Positions 1-11,960 of a stretch of DNA of 64,000 nucleotides are shown piece by piece. Source of the DNA: Hippasteria phrygiana. Its lineage: Eukaryota; Echinodermata; Asteroidea; Valvatida; Goniasteridae. Position 1 is the stretch's first letter. Every line of letters begins with the position of its first letter. Where the stretch lies: assembly GCA_037893225.1 (NCBI GenBank), contig JAZGUH010000227.1:372001-436000 (forward strand), read 5' to 3'. A program made the position numbers and the translations under genes. Below the pieces are notes generated by a model. The model saw nothing but the letters and a program-made list of their open reading frames with translations, ran no database searches and was not told the origin of the DNA.

Positions 1-597
1 TCCTCGGGAGAATTTCGTGTACAAGCTTATGGGAGCTGTTCGGAAAAAGTTAGAGTACAAACAAAGAGAACTAATGAAGGGGCCTATTCATGGTCCTCAT
101 AAGTATGGTAAAACACGACTGTGTGAGTTTGCATAGCTATTCAAACCGTGGACATTTAACAAAGAGGACAATAGGGTCCACGATTAAATCAAGGTCCACG
201 ATTGAAAATCGTATACAAAACATATAAGTGACGTCATCGATCGAAAGTACCAAAGTAACAATTTGTATTCGCTTGACCTTTGCCCGGGAGTTACGAGAAG
301 TGCAATGATAAGGGAATACAATTCGAAAATAGAAATATTTTTTTACAAATATAACAAGGCTTGATGACGCTTGAAAGGGCGCCCCGGAGCTGCATATCAA
401 AGAAAGTTTCTTTTTTATTTGAAATACATTGCCAAACTTTTACCAAAGTGACGTCAAACACTCGTTAGACAAGAAAAACATTATTTTGTGAAGTTTCAAA
501 ATGATGACGTCACTTTGTACACGATTTTCAAGCAGTGACCTTTTTCAACCGGGGACTCTATTGCCCTCTTTGCTTAATGGTCCCCGATTGAATGCAA

Positions 598-605
598 CCC
601 CCCCC

Positions 606-636
<31 letters not shown>

Positions 637-640
637 AAGT
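598..640. repeat. C25 homopolymer followed by (CA)n
   Basis: A run of 25 C is followed directly by about eight CA dinucleotides. It is a simple-sequence tract with no gene attached. Confidence 0.95.
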
Positions 641-978
641 GTGTAAACACCGGAAATCGCTGCGGAGAATTATCGTCAAGAAAAAAAACAGAAAACTTAG
701 AATCCGTCTAAAATCAATATGTGATCGGGAATCAGCCCAATCACCCTAATAACTGCATACAACAATTGGGCAAGGCTTACCCAACTATCCTTCATTGGGA
801 ATCCTACTGATAGCAAAACTTCGTACTCCGTACCTTCGTATCAACCAAGGGTCCGAACCTTGGCCTTAGCCTTGGGGGTCAAAGCCTTGGGGTCAAAGTC
901 TCAGCTTAATATGATTGTTTTGTATGTTGAACGATAACGACTCCTTTTTTAAATCGCTTTGTCATTTTCGATGGAGTG

Positions 979-1001
979 CCCCCCCCCCCCCCCCCCCCCC
1001 C
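979..1001. repeat. C23 homopolymer
   Basis: An uninterrupted run of 23 C in otherwise AT-rich DNA. It is one of at least eight long G or C runs in the window. Confidence 0.95.
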
Positions 1002-2311
1002 TAGTGGCCTGCAATTTTCTTCACTGTGAATGACAAGAATGCGTTATGCGCAGCTGTGACAACAAACCCAGTCGATTTTACTCCCGCTGTACTTTATGGT
1101 AAATTGTTCACTTCCAGTGCAGTCCACCTTTTGTGGCTCCATAATACCCACATAAACTTCCTGTACGTTTTGGCGTATATTCCTGTGACCATTCAGTGTG
1201 CGTGGTTATGTCAATAATCGAGACTTAATTAAGGATACACTCCAAATTTCCCCAATAGATTAGGCCTATGATTAATTTGAACCGTAATAAAACATTGTTT
1301 GTTTGTTTGGTGTTTGTTTAATTTCAAAGTTTACATGCGTATTTAGCCAGGTATGGATCGTTTGTCTCGTAAACACTCAGAGGGCCTACAAAGCAACTTT
1401 GATGCATTCATCGTGGCAACGTTTGGATATGGTGTAGTCCTTATCAAAGGGTCAACTTCCCTATCAGGACGGCAACATGCAAGGGCCCTACGTGGTTTGT
1501 ATAGATCGACACTCGTCTTTATGCATAAAACCCACTTATATTTAGTTCGGAAATATTTACCCGCCAAATATAAGCCAGTCAACTATATAACAATTGCTAA
1601 TACAACGAAGAGAACAATCCAAGTTTATATACAGTCCATAAATAAGCACATGAATACTACTGTTTTACGGTGGGCTTCTATTGCTAAACCTGCATTTGGT
1701 TCGCACGGTTTTAGCCCTGATTTTGATCAATTTCCAAATCAGACAAAAATGCGTTTCTAAGAAAAAAGTTCACTAATGGTTGGGAAGGGATATATATATG
1801 TATATTGTTTTTAACGACGGGTGAAAAGAACAGTCTTTCAACACTACACATTCCTATACGGTGTACATGCGCCCATAAATCCCAGTGCACATACATATGA
1901 TAAAGCGCACATACATATGATAAAGCGCCCTTTGGGTTTTATATTCATTCGGTCGAGCAATTATGAAGTCATGGTTCGCCATCAACCATTTCGATATTTT
2001 GAACATGAACGGGGATGTAATATGACATTATTTAATAATGTTTGAATAAAAGTAAATTGCCTATTATGATCAAGAAAGTATGTTTTTGGACTAAAACAGC
2101 AATTTAACAGGCATTATGCGCACACAAATTTCCTCAATTGTGATTGGTCAGCTGCCGCAGAACGAGATTCATGTAGGATAATTGTATATTTACAGAAATT
2201 CTTTGCAAATACAGTTTACAATTGCGCAGTTGTTGATATACAAGGAATTCCTTGTTAAAAAAAAACCACACAATTTTAGTAACAGAGTTTCTATGTGGTT
2301 ATGTTAAGGAA

Positions 2312-2409
2312 AAACGACGATAAAGTGGACATTCTTTGATTGGAATGGGCGAGGACGCGAAGTGTCCGAGCCCATTCTAATCAAAGGATGTTCACCTTTT
2401 GAGTCGTTT
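2312..2409. repeat. Foldback (imperfect palindrome, ~98 bp)
   Basis: The left arm begins AAACGAC and contains CTTTGATTGGAATGGGC; the right arm contains GCCCATTCTAATCAAAG and ends GTCGTTT. The arms pair with a few mismatches around a short GC-rich loop. This looks like a small foldback element or MITE remnant. No clear target duplication is visible. Confidence 0.6.
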
Positions 2410-3658
2410 CTCCGATTCAAAATACGTCCCTTTCACACCAATTGTCAAGATTTCAAGGGAACAAAAAGTGTCCATTCTTACTAATGCTTTGAGGTATGAG
2501 ATGAATTAAATGAATTAGGTTAACTGTACGTTCTTGAAAAATCGACACTTTTCTGAATAGATTGACGTCACAAGAGTAGTTTAAACAAAAAAGAAAGTGT
2601 GTAAATCGTAATTTTTAACCTCTTGCGTACGGATGACGCCACTGGCCGCTGTTTGTGCTGTTTCAATCCATTGTTGGATTATTGTGTATGTCATGCTTGA
2701 CTGCACAAACACATTGTAGCGGTTCGATTTTGCAGAACCGCTGCAACACCCCGACGTCTCCCGTAAAATACCGTGCTCAAGATGATTAACAGTGTGTAGT
2801 TTCCGACAAAAATAAAAAAATAAAAGCCTAAAGCTAGGTTTACATTATGTTCCCGGCGGCCACGGCAGTCACGTTTCAGGCCACCGTGGACAAAATGGGA
2901 TGGACGTGAGACAACGCGGGGGGACGGGATGGGCAAACGTGACATGCTGTGATTGCCGTGGATGCCGGGCCAGATTTTTAAACTGTCAAAAAATTTGCCA
3001 CGGCAGTCACGGTGCGGATGAGAAACCTAGTAGGCCGTAGTAAAACGGGGTGAACGCAATAAAACGTGACAGTACGTAATAGGCCGTAACAAAACTTGGA
3101 TGCGGTCCGTAGTGGGACGGGAAGCATGTCTATTCCCCTTGGAAGCAAATAATAGGCGCATTATTGAATGACATTTAAATATAACCTATAAATACAGTCC
3201 ATACATGACATACATATGTGATTTGGGGCACATAAACACCTGCAAATATTGTCTAGTACTTAACTTAAGCGAAAAATCCCTGAAACAAATTGGATTTGCA
3301 CAGTAGTTTGAGAAACTTCAAAGGAACCTTGCCGTGACACAACCTTGTGAAATTACTTTCAGCCATTATTATTTGAGATTATAAAGAAAAACTAATTGGC
3401 TTTGTGATGATACTGAACGCAATTTTGATTTAGAGCGAGTCATTTTGCTGTCATCTTGCATATGCAACGTTCGAAACACATTGCTGAAATCGAACATTTC
3501 CTCATTATCACAATGATATTAATGTATTCATTGGTTAATTAACATACAACATTGAAGAATGTCTCGCCTGAGCACCTCGTGTTTGTGATAAACATACACA
3601 AAACCTCTAGTTTTTTTGATACCGACAGAAATAGCTCAGTAAAAAATGGAGTAATAAC
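2410..3658. other. Non-genic stretch with a CGG/CGT-rich repeat-like patch
   Basis: No gene is seen. Between about 2833 and 3130 the base composition changes to a patch rich in short words such as CACGGCAGTCACG (about 2862 and 2999) and GTAGTAAAACG. It resembles the low-complexity elements at 4527-4760 and 14780-15203 and starts with AGGTTTACATTATG. I read it as a decayed non-autonomous DNA element with unclear ends. Confidence 0.4.
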
Positions 3659-3897
3659 CAAGGGCGGATCCAGAACACAATTTGGGGGGGCCAAATTGTT
3701 TTTTTTTTTGCTTTTTTTATGGGAAGGGGCCAAACAAATTTGTGGCTGAGTTTTGTGGGTGGGTGTACGCAGTGGCTGCCTTTTTGCGACGTCAGTTAAA
3801 AAAATAAATAATAATAATTTTTTTGGGGGGGGGGGGGGGGGGGGGCATGGCCCCCTTTGCCCCCCCCCCCCCCCCCCCCCCCCCGGATCCGCCCTTG
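3659..3897. mobile_element. hAT-type MITE with 8-bp target duplication
   Basis: Seen: 13-bp perfect terminal inverted repeats, CAAGGGCGGATCC at the left end and its complement at the right end. They are flanked by the direct repeat GTAATAAC at 3651-3658 and 3898-3905. An 8-bp duplication with ends starting CA and containing GGGCGGATCC is characteristic of hAT transposons. The 239-bp interior has no coding capacity and includes G21 and C25 homopolymers (3825-3845 and 3860-3884) that could pair with each other. It is therefore non-autonomous and would need a hAT transposase supplied from elsewhere. Confidence 0.85.
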
Positions 3898-4164
3898 GTA
3901 ATAACCAATGTATATTTTTAGAACTACCGCGAGCACGCAAGTAAGCATATGCAATCGTGTATTAAAGTTAGTGTACGCGATTGGTAATCGTCAATTTTTA
4001 TAATGAATTATTACGAAATACCTTACTAGACTGTTACTGAATAGTAGTCTCAATCATCCTGTGAAATGATGGCACCTGGTGTGCTGTCGTCAAGAAAAGT
4101 GGACATTTATATCGTTTTCCAACAATATAAAGCTGGAAATCGTTGGGAAAACTGTCCTGTAGCA

Positions 4165-4268
4165 TTTAGTCAAGGCGCGCGTGGCTACCCGGACGAGTGG
4201 CGCGCCCCGGACATGCTTGCATTCGGGGCGCGTCACGCGTCTAGGTAGCCATGCGCGCCTTGACTAAA
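4165..4268. repeat. GC-rich foldback element (~104 bp)
   Basis: The arms TTTAGTCAAGGCGCGC (4165-4180) and GCGCGCCTTGACTAAA (4253-4268) are complementary, and the pairing continues inward through GTGGCTACC and GCGCGCCCCGG with a few mismatches. The whole unit folds into one hairpin. No target duplication is obvious. Confidence 0.75.
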
Positions 4269-4526
4269 GGCTATCATTCGCCCGACGGTTGAAAACGAGC
4301 GACGTTTTTCCTCTGTTTTTTTTCGTCATCGAACACCGCAAAACTTTGAACAGGTCAGTGGAACGATATTTCCCTTTAAAATAGTAACGCCAAATCCGCC
4401 CAATTCCTGAAAATTGCAAAAATAACCATTCATGTACACTACATTTAAGTGGACTGCTGTATAGTGGCAGTTGTGGATCAATTGCTGAGGTTGTTGGAGG
4501 AGTGAGGCGTTACCTCCTTTATTAAA

Positions 4527-4760
4527 GCCTAGGTCACACTGTCACGATTTTTGCGACCACAGCCCCGTCGTAGCAGTTTTAATCGGGGTGAATCGGCAAA
4601 AAAGTGCCCCGATTGCACCCCCCTACGAATACTCACGGTCCTTCTACGATGACACTACGGATATCGACGACCTCTGTAAGTATATCGACGATGTCTTTAC
4701 GATTTTGAAGCCGATTCATCACGACCTGCTACTGTCTATTAAGGTGTACTAGGTTCTAGT
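4527..4760. repeat. Low-complexity element with TAGGTCACACTGTCACG end (copy 1)
   Basis: It begins TAGGTCACACTGTCACGATT and continues as a patch full of CGTAG, ACGAT and CGACG words. The same terminal sequence occurs in the opposite orientation near 15178-15200. I infer two separate, partly decayed copies of one non-autonomous DNA element family. The inner limit is approximate. Confidence 0.5.
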
Positions 4761-5777
4761 ACGATAGCGTCAGGACCAATCAGGACTACTCTACTCTACT
4801 CTACGATGTGCGGGAGCCTTAACTGAAGGCAGTGATGCATCTATTGTTGGATGCGATCAAGATGATTCCCTTTGTGCGGGAACCTTACTTGAAGATAGTG
4901 AAGTAATTGGGACATGGGACACAGATGAATAAAAAAGAGTTCCACGTGGAGGGAAGTAGAGGCAGTGGATAGAACGCTTAAAAACAGTGTCAATGTATTG
5001 AGAAACAAGAGTAAATGGTTTTTCTGATAACAAGAATGTGAAAAAGATTCTGAACAATGAAAGCAAGAACGCTAACTTGCAGACAATAACTTTGAGTGTT
5101 AACAGTTTTTGTGAACAAAACTCGATTTCGCTAGAAGACTGAATGGATTAAGCGTAAAGATAACACTAAAGCAGATTTGTTTAGCAGAACTACAGCAATG
5201 ATGACCGGAAAATTCAGGAAGGTTTTTTTTAAGCTCTTTGACATTCTGTGGATAGATTTGCATCTAATTTAAATAAACAATGTAAACAGGTTAAATTCAA
5301 GGTGGTGGTGCCCAGATACGGAAGGGGTTGGTGCATTAGGTCAAAACTGGGCAAATTAGATAAACTGCTTATATAGTGCCTCCGCCAAGATTAATCCTTC
5401 GAGTTATTTCTAAAATGAAAGCGGAAAAAGCCACGGGGACTTTGGTCATTGCCATGTGGAAATCTGCACCGTTTTGGCCAATTCTTGTAAGTAAAAATGG
5501 ACGCTTTAGAAACTTTATAAAAGAAGCATAAAGTGCTACCTTAACATCGGGTTATTGCGAAAGGGAAGGTCGAGGTAATAATGGTATTTTTGCTAAAGAA
5601 CCACTGAAATTTAAAATGATTGCATTGAAGTTGCTCTTCTAAGGGGAAAGTCTTTCGAAATACCCCTTGTAATGAATTGATTGAAAGAAAAGGTTAATGG
5701 CGGTGTTGATTCTATCACCAGCGATAGGCCTAAAGAATAGCGTGGCCGACGCTCTGGAGACGGCAGGAGTACAGAAC
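4761..5777. other. Non-genic stretch
   Basis: Nothing recognisable. Short open frames lack motifs and splice support. Confidence 0.5.
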
Positions 5778-6025
5778 ACCGATCTTGCGGACAGGATGTG
5801 CAGACATCTGATGCACTCCAAGAGTGACAACACTGTTAAGAAGTTTTCGGGAGCATCACAAGATAGAAGACCTTTTGCAGCAAGAACGGCTACAGTTCAC
5901 TACCGGCTCGGCCTATTTACGTGGCCATATACTTGACAGAGCTCCTTGACACAGGCGCATCGCATCACGTCATATCATCGGTATTATACGGCATAAAATA
6001 GGCCTATGATATTGTGACGGGCACG
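5778..6025 (+). pseudogene. Tyrosine recombinase fragment (DIRS/Ngaro/Crypton-like, N-terminal core-binding part)
   Basis: Seen: one frame reads DRMCRHLMHSKSDNTVKKF, then a second frame reads LPARPIYVAIYLTELLDTG followed by HHVISSVLYGIK and a TAG stop. Such helical stretches (a basic SDNTVKK segment, then P-hydrophobic-VA-YLT-LLD) are typical of the SAM-like DNA-binding half of tyrosine recombinases carried by DIRS-group and Crypton elements. There is one frameshift near 5890, and the in-frame stop lies where related proteins usually have Trp. The catalytic R..HxxR..Y half is absent. It is a short relic. Family level is inferred from pattern recognition only, and the exact group is open. Confidence 0.5.
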
Positions 6026-6129
6026 AACTGTATGTGGAATATTAAATCAGCAACTGCATGTGTACATAATGATCACTGTATGAGAACTGAGTCACCCACA
6101 CTTTGCATATTGGGAAATGCTGGTATCTG

Positions 6130-6210
6130 ATTGGCCAGTTGAGTTTATGCACTGTTGTGTGACAAGGAGAAGTTGTACTAGGTCTATGTGGGCTCAAAGT
6201 CTATAAAAGG
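6130..6210 (+). promoter_or_regulatory. Possible core promoter (CCAAT plus TATA box)
   Basis: GATTGGCCA (about 6129-6137) lies some 65 bp upstream of TATAAAAGGCGG (about 6202-6213), a textbook TATA box. ATTAAA, a possible polyadenylation signal, occurs about 115 bp further on, so this could be part of an old LTR starting near TGTGACGGGC (6014). I could not find matching LTR ends. Confidence 0.35.
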
Positions 6211-6434
6211 CGGTGCAGGGCTAGGATTTAGGCAGTTGATTGCTTGATTCTCAAATGATTAGGATAAATTATAAGGCTCTTGATTGTGATAGAATGACAT
6301 AGTGAATGATGAGGAATGATTAAAGGCATGACCACTGTTCTTAATTTACTGTCCTCGATCACCAATTATTAGTCTAGGATCGGATCCTTTTTAGGATTAA
6401 GTCAAGGGCAAAGTCCCAAGGGGAATAAGTTGCT

Positions 6435-6502
6435 CCACCCAAATTCCGACTCCACCCATATTCCGACTCCACCCATATTCCGACTCCACCCATATTCCGA
6501 CT
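6435..6502. repeat. 17-bp tandem repeat x4
   Basis: Four consecutive copies of CCACCCATATTCCGACT (the first reads CCACCCAAATTCCGACT). Non-coding minisatellite. Confidence 0.9.
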
Positions 6503-8677
6503 CCCATTCCCCTGTGCACTCCACTGACCCTGCTTCCACCGGTCTACTGGTCCTGTATACCGAGCCGAGGGGATAGCCTGGTGCTGTGGCCTACACCACT
6601 GCAGGGATAAGGCATGAATCCGCTAAACGCACAACGGGACACTCCACACAAAAGAAAGACGTAGTTACGTCAGATATGATCATATAGCTTTGTGATAAAT
6701 ATGTTAATGAGACAGATTTACTAGTAATAACAGATCTTTGCATGATAACCGTAACATACTCGTTTTTTTTAGATTTGATGAGTTGAGTGCGGTGCTGACA
6801 TTTCTTTTGCCGAGGATCATTTCACGATCGCAATAAGGAAAAGTCAAACGGATCAGTATTGTCTTGGCAAAGAAGTAGTGATCTCAAAAGGATGCACCAC
6901 GGCGTGTCCTTACGCTATGCTTTCAAGATACATGTCAGTAGCGGGTATTGATACTGTAACGCAAATGATCGAGATTTACTGTGCGGCATGAGCGCGAGCA
7001 CTCGCAAGTCACTATTTAATAGTTTACTATAGAGGGCGCTAGCGCGTTTACCGAGTGCGGAAATCAGCGACGCGGACAGTTGGTGTTTGGATCTCGTCTG
7101 GGACGGACGTGTGAGTGTCGAGCTCAGGTAATAGGAGGCTACCGTGCGCGCTACCTCGATTCGAGCGTGGGCCTCTGTTTGCAATTACTTGAGTGGGACC
7201 ACGGTGGGATACCGAAGAGGAAACTTGGGATTAGTTTCTTGGAACTAGGGATTAGTTCTGGTCCGTGTAGGGAAAGAAGGGTTAACTTACCTTTGCGACC
7301 CTAGGGAGAGGCACTCGTAGCCTGGAGGCTACAAGGGAGGATCCGAACCAGGAGGCGCGCTAATAGGTGGGGGCGTGAAGCTAGCGCTACTCGCTTAAGA
7401 GGAAACCTCGATCATTCCACTCAATTAATTACTTGAGGGTACTGCTTAAATCGATGATTACTTGGAGGTTCAAACAGCAATGATTGAGTATTTAATAAAT
7501 AAATAAAGGAAGGTACATCAAATTTACTTGTCCCAATTATACTTCTTGTCCTGTGCGTAGTCTGTACTGTCTGTCTCCACGGAGGTTGATTGAGGGTACA
7601 GTTTGTAGCCCTGTGCATTAGGCGGTACATTTCCGTCCAACGGGCCTACCCCACCGGTCTTGGATTTTATGAAGGAGTACCACACTCGCTGGGTGACCAC
7701 CGGAGGAATAATTAGTCCGGGGTAATTTGGTAATTCCGCCTCAATACCAACATATCATCATACTTATTTAGGCCCACATACAGATCTAGGAGTGTATGCA
7801 AATTAATTCACTAAGATAAACAATTGAGCTACACGGGAGCAAGAGAATGCATAATTGAGATGTTGTCATATGTTGCACCAGATTTAAACCTTGGTTTACA
7901 TTAATTGAGAGCAGGAGTCACAGGGCCGGCTAATAAGGAAGTTGGGGAGCGCTGTCTGAAGAGACACGGGCACTGGAAGAGGGGTGAGAGTAAAGATGGG
8001 TACGTCGAAGATTCACTTGAAAAGAGGCTAGAGGTAACTAAGCAATTGGGTCTATAAACAATTACTTTGAAAAATCACATAAAAACAGGCTTTTGGGGAT
8101 TTCAGAATTTCAGAAATTTATTTGTAAATCGGATATCTAAGTTCAGTGAACATTGTTCCAAGTTAACAATAATTTTGACAATATTGCCTGAAAGTCCAGG
8201 AGTTTCCTTGTAATTATGTCAATAGATGTACACTGGCCGTGACTCTAATAAAGGCGACTTCGTGTTTCCCCTGCTTGGCTATCACCAATAAGAGTTGTTG
8301 AGTGTGATTTTTTTTTGTATAAGTGGAGTAAAGATAAGACGCAAGGTTTGTGTGGTGCCTCAAAAGAATCAATCAAATCGCACGTTTTATATACGTTGAC
8401 GAGAATCCGCATGGCGTCGTCGGAAGCGGACGCTGTGCGAGTTCAGTGTCTATGCATTTTCCAACTGGAAAAGGTGACTCAAACATGTCAAAGCGTATCG
8501 GACCACAGGCCCTTCACAAAAGGACCGCAAGCCACGCAATAGCAAGGCAAGTTCATCGCCAGAACTTGTGCCACGTCACGTTAGCCGGCGGTCTACCAAC
8601 ATGACCGAGTTCCTTTTTGTATGCAGTGTATATCATTATGTACTATGTAGTGAGCAAGTCTGTAACGTTATTAATAT
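6503..8677. other. Non-genic stretch
   Basis: No supported gene. The 7020-7300 part is more GC-rich (contains AGAGGGCGCTAGCGCG) and could be a repeat or regulatory remnant. I cannot assign it. Confidence 0.5.
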
Positions 8678-9110
8678 TATGTAGTGTTGGGCCCCTCTTT
8701 GATCAAATTAGAGTCAATGGTATTTTTCTCATTCCAAAATGACTTTTTCAACCTCGAGCAGACTTCTCTAAATTCTTTTAGTATCTTTTATGCAATTTTG
8801 AAAAGTTTATTGTCGTAGAAAATGCAATTTTCTGACGGCGTTACGCGCTTTACGTCAGTTGCCATGCGAATCAATGCAGTTTTGCGAGTTTAGGCCTACT
8901 GTGCGTCGCGGTGATCTCCATTTTTATTTTCGCATTGTGTTTTGCCGTCTTCATCGTCGCTTCACCCAAAAATTCCCCATAATAACTAAAACCCTCCCCT
9001 TTTGGCATACCTGTTGGTTTGTTGCTAACTAGTTTGGCAATTCCAATAACCTAAAAGTGGATTTGTTTCCCTTGGATAGAGGGAACAGGGCCGTACACTA
9101 CACAATCGCC
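8678..9110. mobile_element. MITE, family M1, copy A (left end eroded)
   Basis: This shares most of its sequence with 9150-10716 and 43454-43840, including the segments GAGTCAATGGTATTTTTCTC and GTAGAAAATGCAATTTTCT. The right end CACTACACAATCGCC matches the family terminus. The left end retains only GTAGTGTTGGGCCCCTC. It has no coding capacity. Confidence 0.75.
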
Positions 9111-9517
9111 GAATCGTTTGAGGCCCTCGTCCTCGTCACATATTGTAAGGGCGATTGTGTAGTAGCCTGTAGGCCCCTCTTTAATTTTGTTCAAATTTGA
9201 GTCAAGGGTATTTTTCTCATCCCAAAATGACTTTTTCAACCTAAAGACTTCTCCTAATTCTATGTTGCTGACATTTTTTTGGTGTAATTTTGATGAGTTT
9301 ATTGCGGTAGAAAATGCAATTTTCTTCGCGCTTCGGCAGTTGCCATGCATGTGAATCAATGCTGTTTTGCATGTTTACTGTGCGTTGCAGTAATCGCCAT
9401 CTTTATTTTCGCGTTGCTTTTCTTCGTCTTCATTGTCGCTTTACCCCAAAATTTCCCTCAAAAACTAAAACCATGCCCTTTATTACGGCATACCTGTCAC
9501 AAACTAGTTTGGCAATT

Positions 9518-10656
9518 TATTTATTACATTTCTTTACCCAGGGTGTGCCCAAACAGTTTAAAACTGGTTTCTATTGGGGCCCTGCATATAAGTAGTTAAA
9601 ACTGAATATTTACACATATTCATACAAAATATTTCAACAAATACAATAATGTTTACACAAATAGATCTATTTTCGGTTAACTTTTCAGCTCTCCTGAAGC
9701 CTATTGCTGATTTACGGGATCGGCGAAAAACCCGCGAAAAAAACCTTTTAGGGTGAAAAACAAGGGGAAATTCCCATCCGGCTCTAAAGTATTTTGGCAA
9801 CCAAGTTTATAACTCTGGATTAGCTCTGGATGGGAGCTGAAAATGAGATCGATTATTGTTTGAGTGGACTCAGTGACACTTGTTGAGTCATGTATGAGTT
9901 GCGCCAATTGGAATAAACCAAAACAAGAAATAATTGGGTTTGAGTTCATACTATCATCGTCAACTGAAACACCATAATTAAAGTCCCCAGTTGCAATAAT
10001 TTCTTTACATTCACAGGAGGCCTTATTAATAATATCACTTAGTTTATCAATGAATTCAACAGAGCTTGAAGGTGGCCTATAAATAGAACTAATATGCACA
10101 GGCTGTCTTTGTTTACACTTAATTTCAACCCATATGCACTCGACATCATCTGTTTTAAGATCCTCACGACGAGTGAAAGTTAAATTGTTTCGGATGTACA
10201 TGGCAACCCCACCACCATGCCGGTTCCTGTCTTTTCTGACAATAGAAACATGTGGTAATGTGATTTCATCGTCGGAGATTGAGGCATTGCAGAACGTTTC
10301 ATTTAGACAGATGATATCGAATGGATTTGTAGACATTAAAATTTTAAATTGGTCAAATTTGTTTATTAAACTTCTCACATTAAGATGGGCGAATGAGAAT
10401 CCCCCGGAGCTTCGGTTGTAGATAACGCCATCTGTTAAGTCTATCGTAGATTTTTGCCTTGTGGATTGAGCAGCTCTCTGACCGTTTTTAGGTATTGGTT
10501 CCATTCCTGGCCTCGATAGTGTGTCTGGGTTAGTGGCTGACGGAGATGGGTTGGATGCTTTTTTTGATACAGGTGTGGGTAGTACTGATTTGCCATTTGA
10601 AAACCCGTCGGGACATCACGATTCGCTGCAGCCCGCTCCTTCACGACATCAGAGTA
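9518..10656 (-). mobile_element. Internally deleted CR1/Jockey-like LINE
   Basis: This minus-strand insertion into MITE copy B is flanked by CAATT at 9513-9517 and 10657-10661. Its 3' end (plus side 9518-9815) is nearly the same as the 3' UTR of the LINE at 57677-58015, including an (AAAT)n-type tail and the words GGGGAAATTCCCATCCGGCT. At about 9812 this UTR is joined directly to the endonuclease-coding region, so the whole reverse transcriptase is missing. The 5' end is truncated as well. Confidence 0.85.
9701..10504 (-). pseudogene. LINE ORF2 remnant: apurinic-like endonuclease domain only
   Basis: In a LINE this domain nicks the target DNA for target-primed reverse transcription. Seen in order: FAHLNVRSL (N-terminal strand with the Asn), DIICLNET (catalytic Glu), NRHGGGVAMYIRN, YRPPSSS and ATGDFNYG (catalytic Asp-Asn), ending near the TQTIIDLIFSS segment that normally precedes the last SDH motif. 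After that the frame runs through the deletion junction into 3' UTR sequence and stops at 9701. The C-terminal endonuclease motif and the full reverse transcriptase are therefore absent. The family is the Jockey/CR1 group of non-LTR retrotransposons; the exact clade is not resolved. The 267-residue frame is otherwise free of stops. Confidence 0.85.
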
Positions 10657-10724
10657 CAATTAATAACCTGAAAGTGGTTTTTTGTTCCCAACAAGGCCCT
10701 ACACTACACAATCACCATTGTAAG

Positions 10725-11429
10725 ATTTGCCTACATGTAACGTTCACTACATTACATGTATATTTGGGGGATTTGTAATTTTAATGATTTCGCAGGCATA
10801 AAATATGTAGTGTATAATTTGTAGAAATATTTTTTGTATGCAACTTCATCATATTTGTACTGTACAAAGTGTACATGTACCTTGTTTGTATTTATAGCCA
10901 AATCTCATTCCTTGTTTATTATTGAATAGTGCATGACTCCTGTACAACGGTGTAGACAACTATTTAAACATGTCTTTTACAGTAAATGAATGGGATTTTT
11001 TAAAGTAAATTATTCAATCTGTAAATAAGACATGTCAACAGAATAGAGTACTTACACTCCAACTTCAGACATACATGTATGTATTTCAATAGTGTACACC
11101 GTCTAATCCCAAATTGGGTGTTCAGAAGTGTGTAAGTGCATTTTCCTAACCGTATTGTGGCGAACCCGTATTTCTTGACAGTCCAGATGGTCCTGGGACG
11201 ATAATTCGTTTGGTGACTGTCTGTCGCCGCACGTAGCACAATGTTCCCTAAATTTATATTTGGGCGAAAACTTTACAAACAGGACATCTCCAACCTGGAC
11301 TTGCCCACATATACAATTGCCAAGACGTCAAAATAACTAGAGGCAGACACCGTAACTCATTGGAGCAAACACTTTAATTCAAATAATTATAATCGCTTTA
11401 AGTTCTGCTGGGAATGATTTATCTCAGAA
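10725..11429. other. Non-genic AT-rich stretch
   Basis: Nothing recognisable. Confidence 0.5.
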
Positions 11430-11960
11430 TGCCTTAAGGTAAGGGAGTTCCTTGAGGGAAGGGAGTTCCTTGAGGGAATGGTTTGAGGGAACAAGGAGGG
11501 AAAGGCAGTGGGGGGAGGGGTTCCTTAAAGCGAGGCGACCCTTGTGAAGTCTCCTCAAGGCAGATATCGATCCTCCAAATGAGCTCGATCCTTCGTCTCC
11601 CACGAGGCAGCTGTCGTTTCTGGTGCTTCAGGAAATGGGATTCCTTAAGGGAAGGGGATTCCTTGAGGGAATATTTTCAGGGAACAAGGAGGGAAAGGGA
11701 GTGGGATTGGGGGTTTCCAAAAGCGATGCGACCCTCGTGAAGTCTCCCGAAGGCAGATATCGATCCTCCAAATGAGCTCGATGCTTCGTCTCCCACGAGG
11801 CAGCTGTCGTTTCTAGTGCTTCAGGAAATGGGATTCCTTAAGGGAAGGGGATTCCTTGAGGGATTTACTCAAGGGAAGGAAGGATAAGGGGAGGGAGTTA
11901 CTTAAGGGAAGGGAGTTACTTAAGGGAAGGGATTTACTTAAGGGAAGGGAGTTACTTTAA
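11430..11960. repeat. Tandem duplication (~193-bp period) flanked by 18-bp AAGGGAAGG repeats
   Basis: The block containing CAGATATCGATCCTCCAAAT occurs at 11561 and again at 11754, giving a 193-bp period. The same neighbouring words (GGCAGCTGTCGTTTCT, CAGGAAATGGGATTCC) follow both copies. On the right, units of about 18 bp (ACTTAAGGGAAGGGAGTT) repeat four times up to 11960. Non-coding. Confidence 0.85.

Larger units (their letters stand above)
1..2311. other. AT-rich non-genic stretch
   Basis: I see no convincing coding region here. The open frames present (for example at 1353-1760) have no recognisable motif, and no splice structure supports them. Two long cytosine runs are annotated separately. 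A direct repeat of about 18 bp (CACATACATATGATAAAGCG) lies at about 1889-1926. Confidence 0.6.
9150..10716. mobile_element. MITE, family M1, copy B, split by a LINE
   Basis: The left terminus is GGCGATTGTGTAGTAG and the right terminus is CTACACTACACAATCACC. The flanking 8-bp duplication ATTGTAAG is exact at 9142-9149 and 10717-10724, which fits hAT or P-type elements. The MITE itself is 9150-9517 plus 10657-10716. The middle is a LINE insertion with its own short duplication CAATT. Confidence 0.85.

Noticed and set aside
1353..1760. 135-codon plus-strand frame
   Set aside because: No recognisable motif, overlapped by an equally open minus-strand frame, no splice or promoter support.
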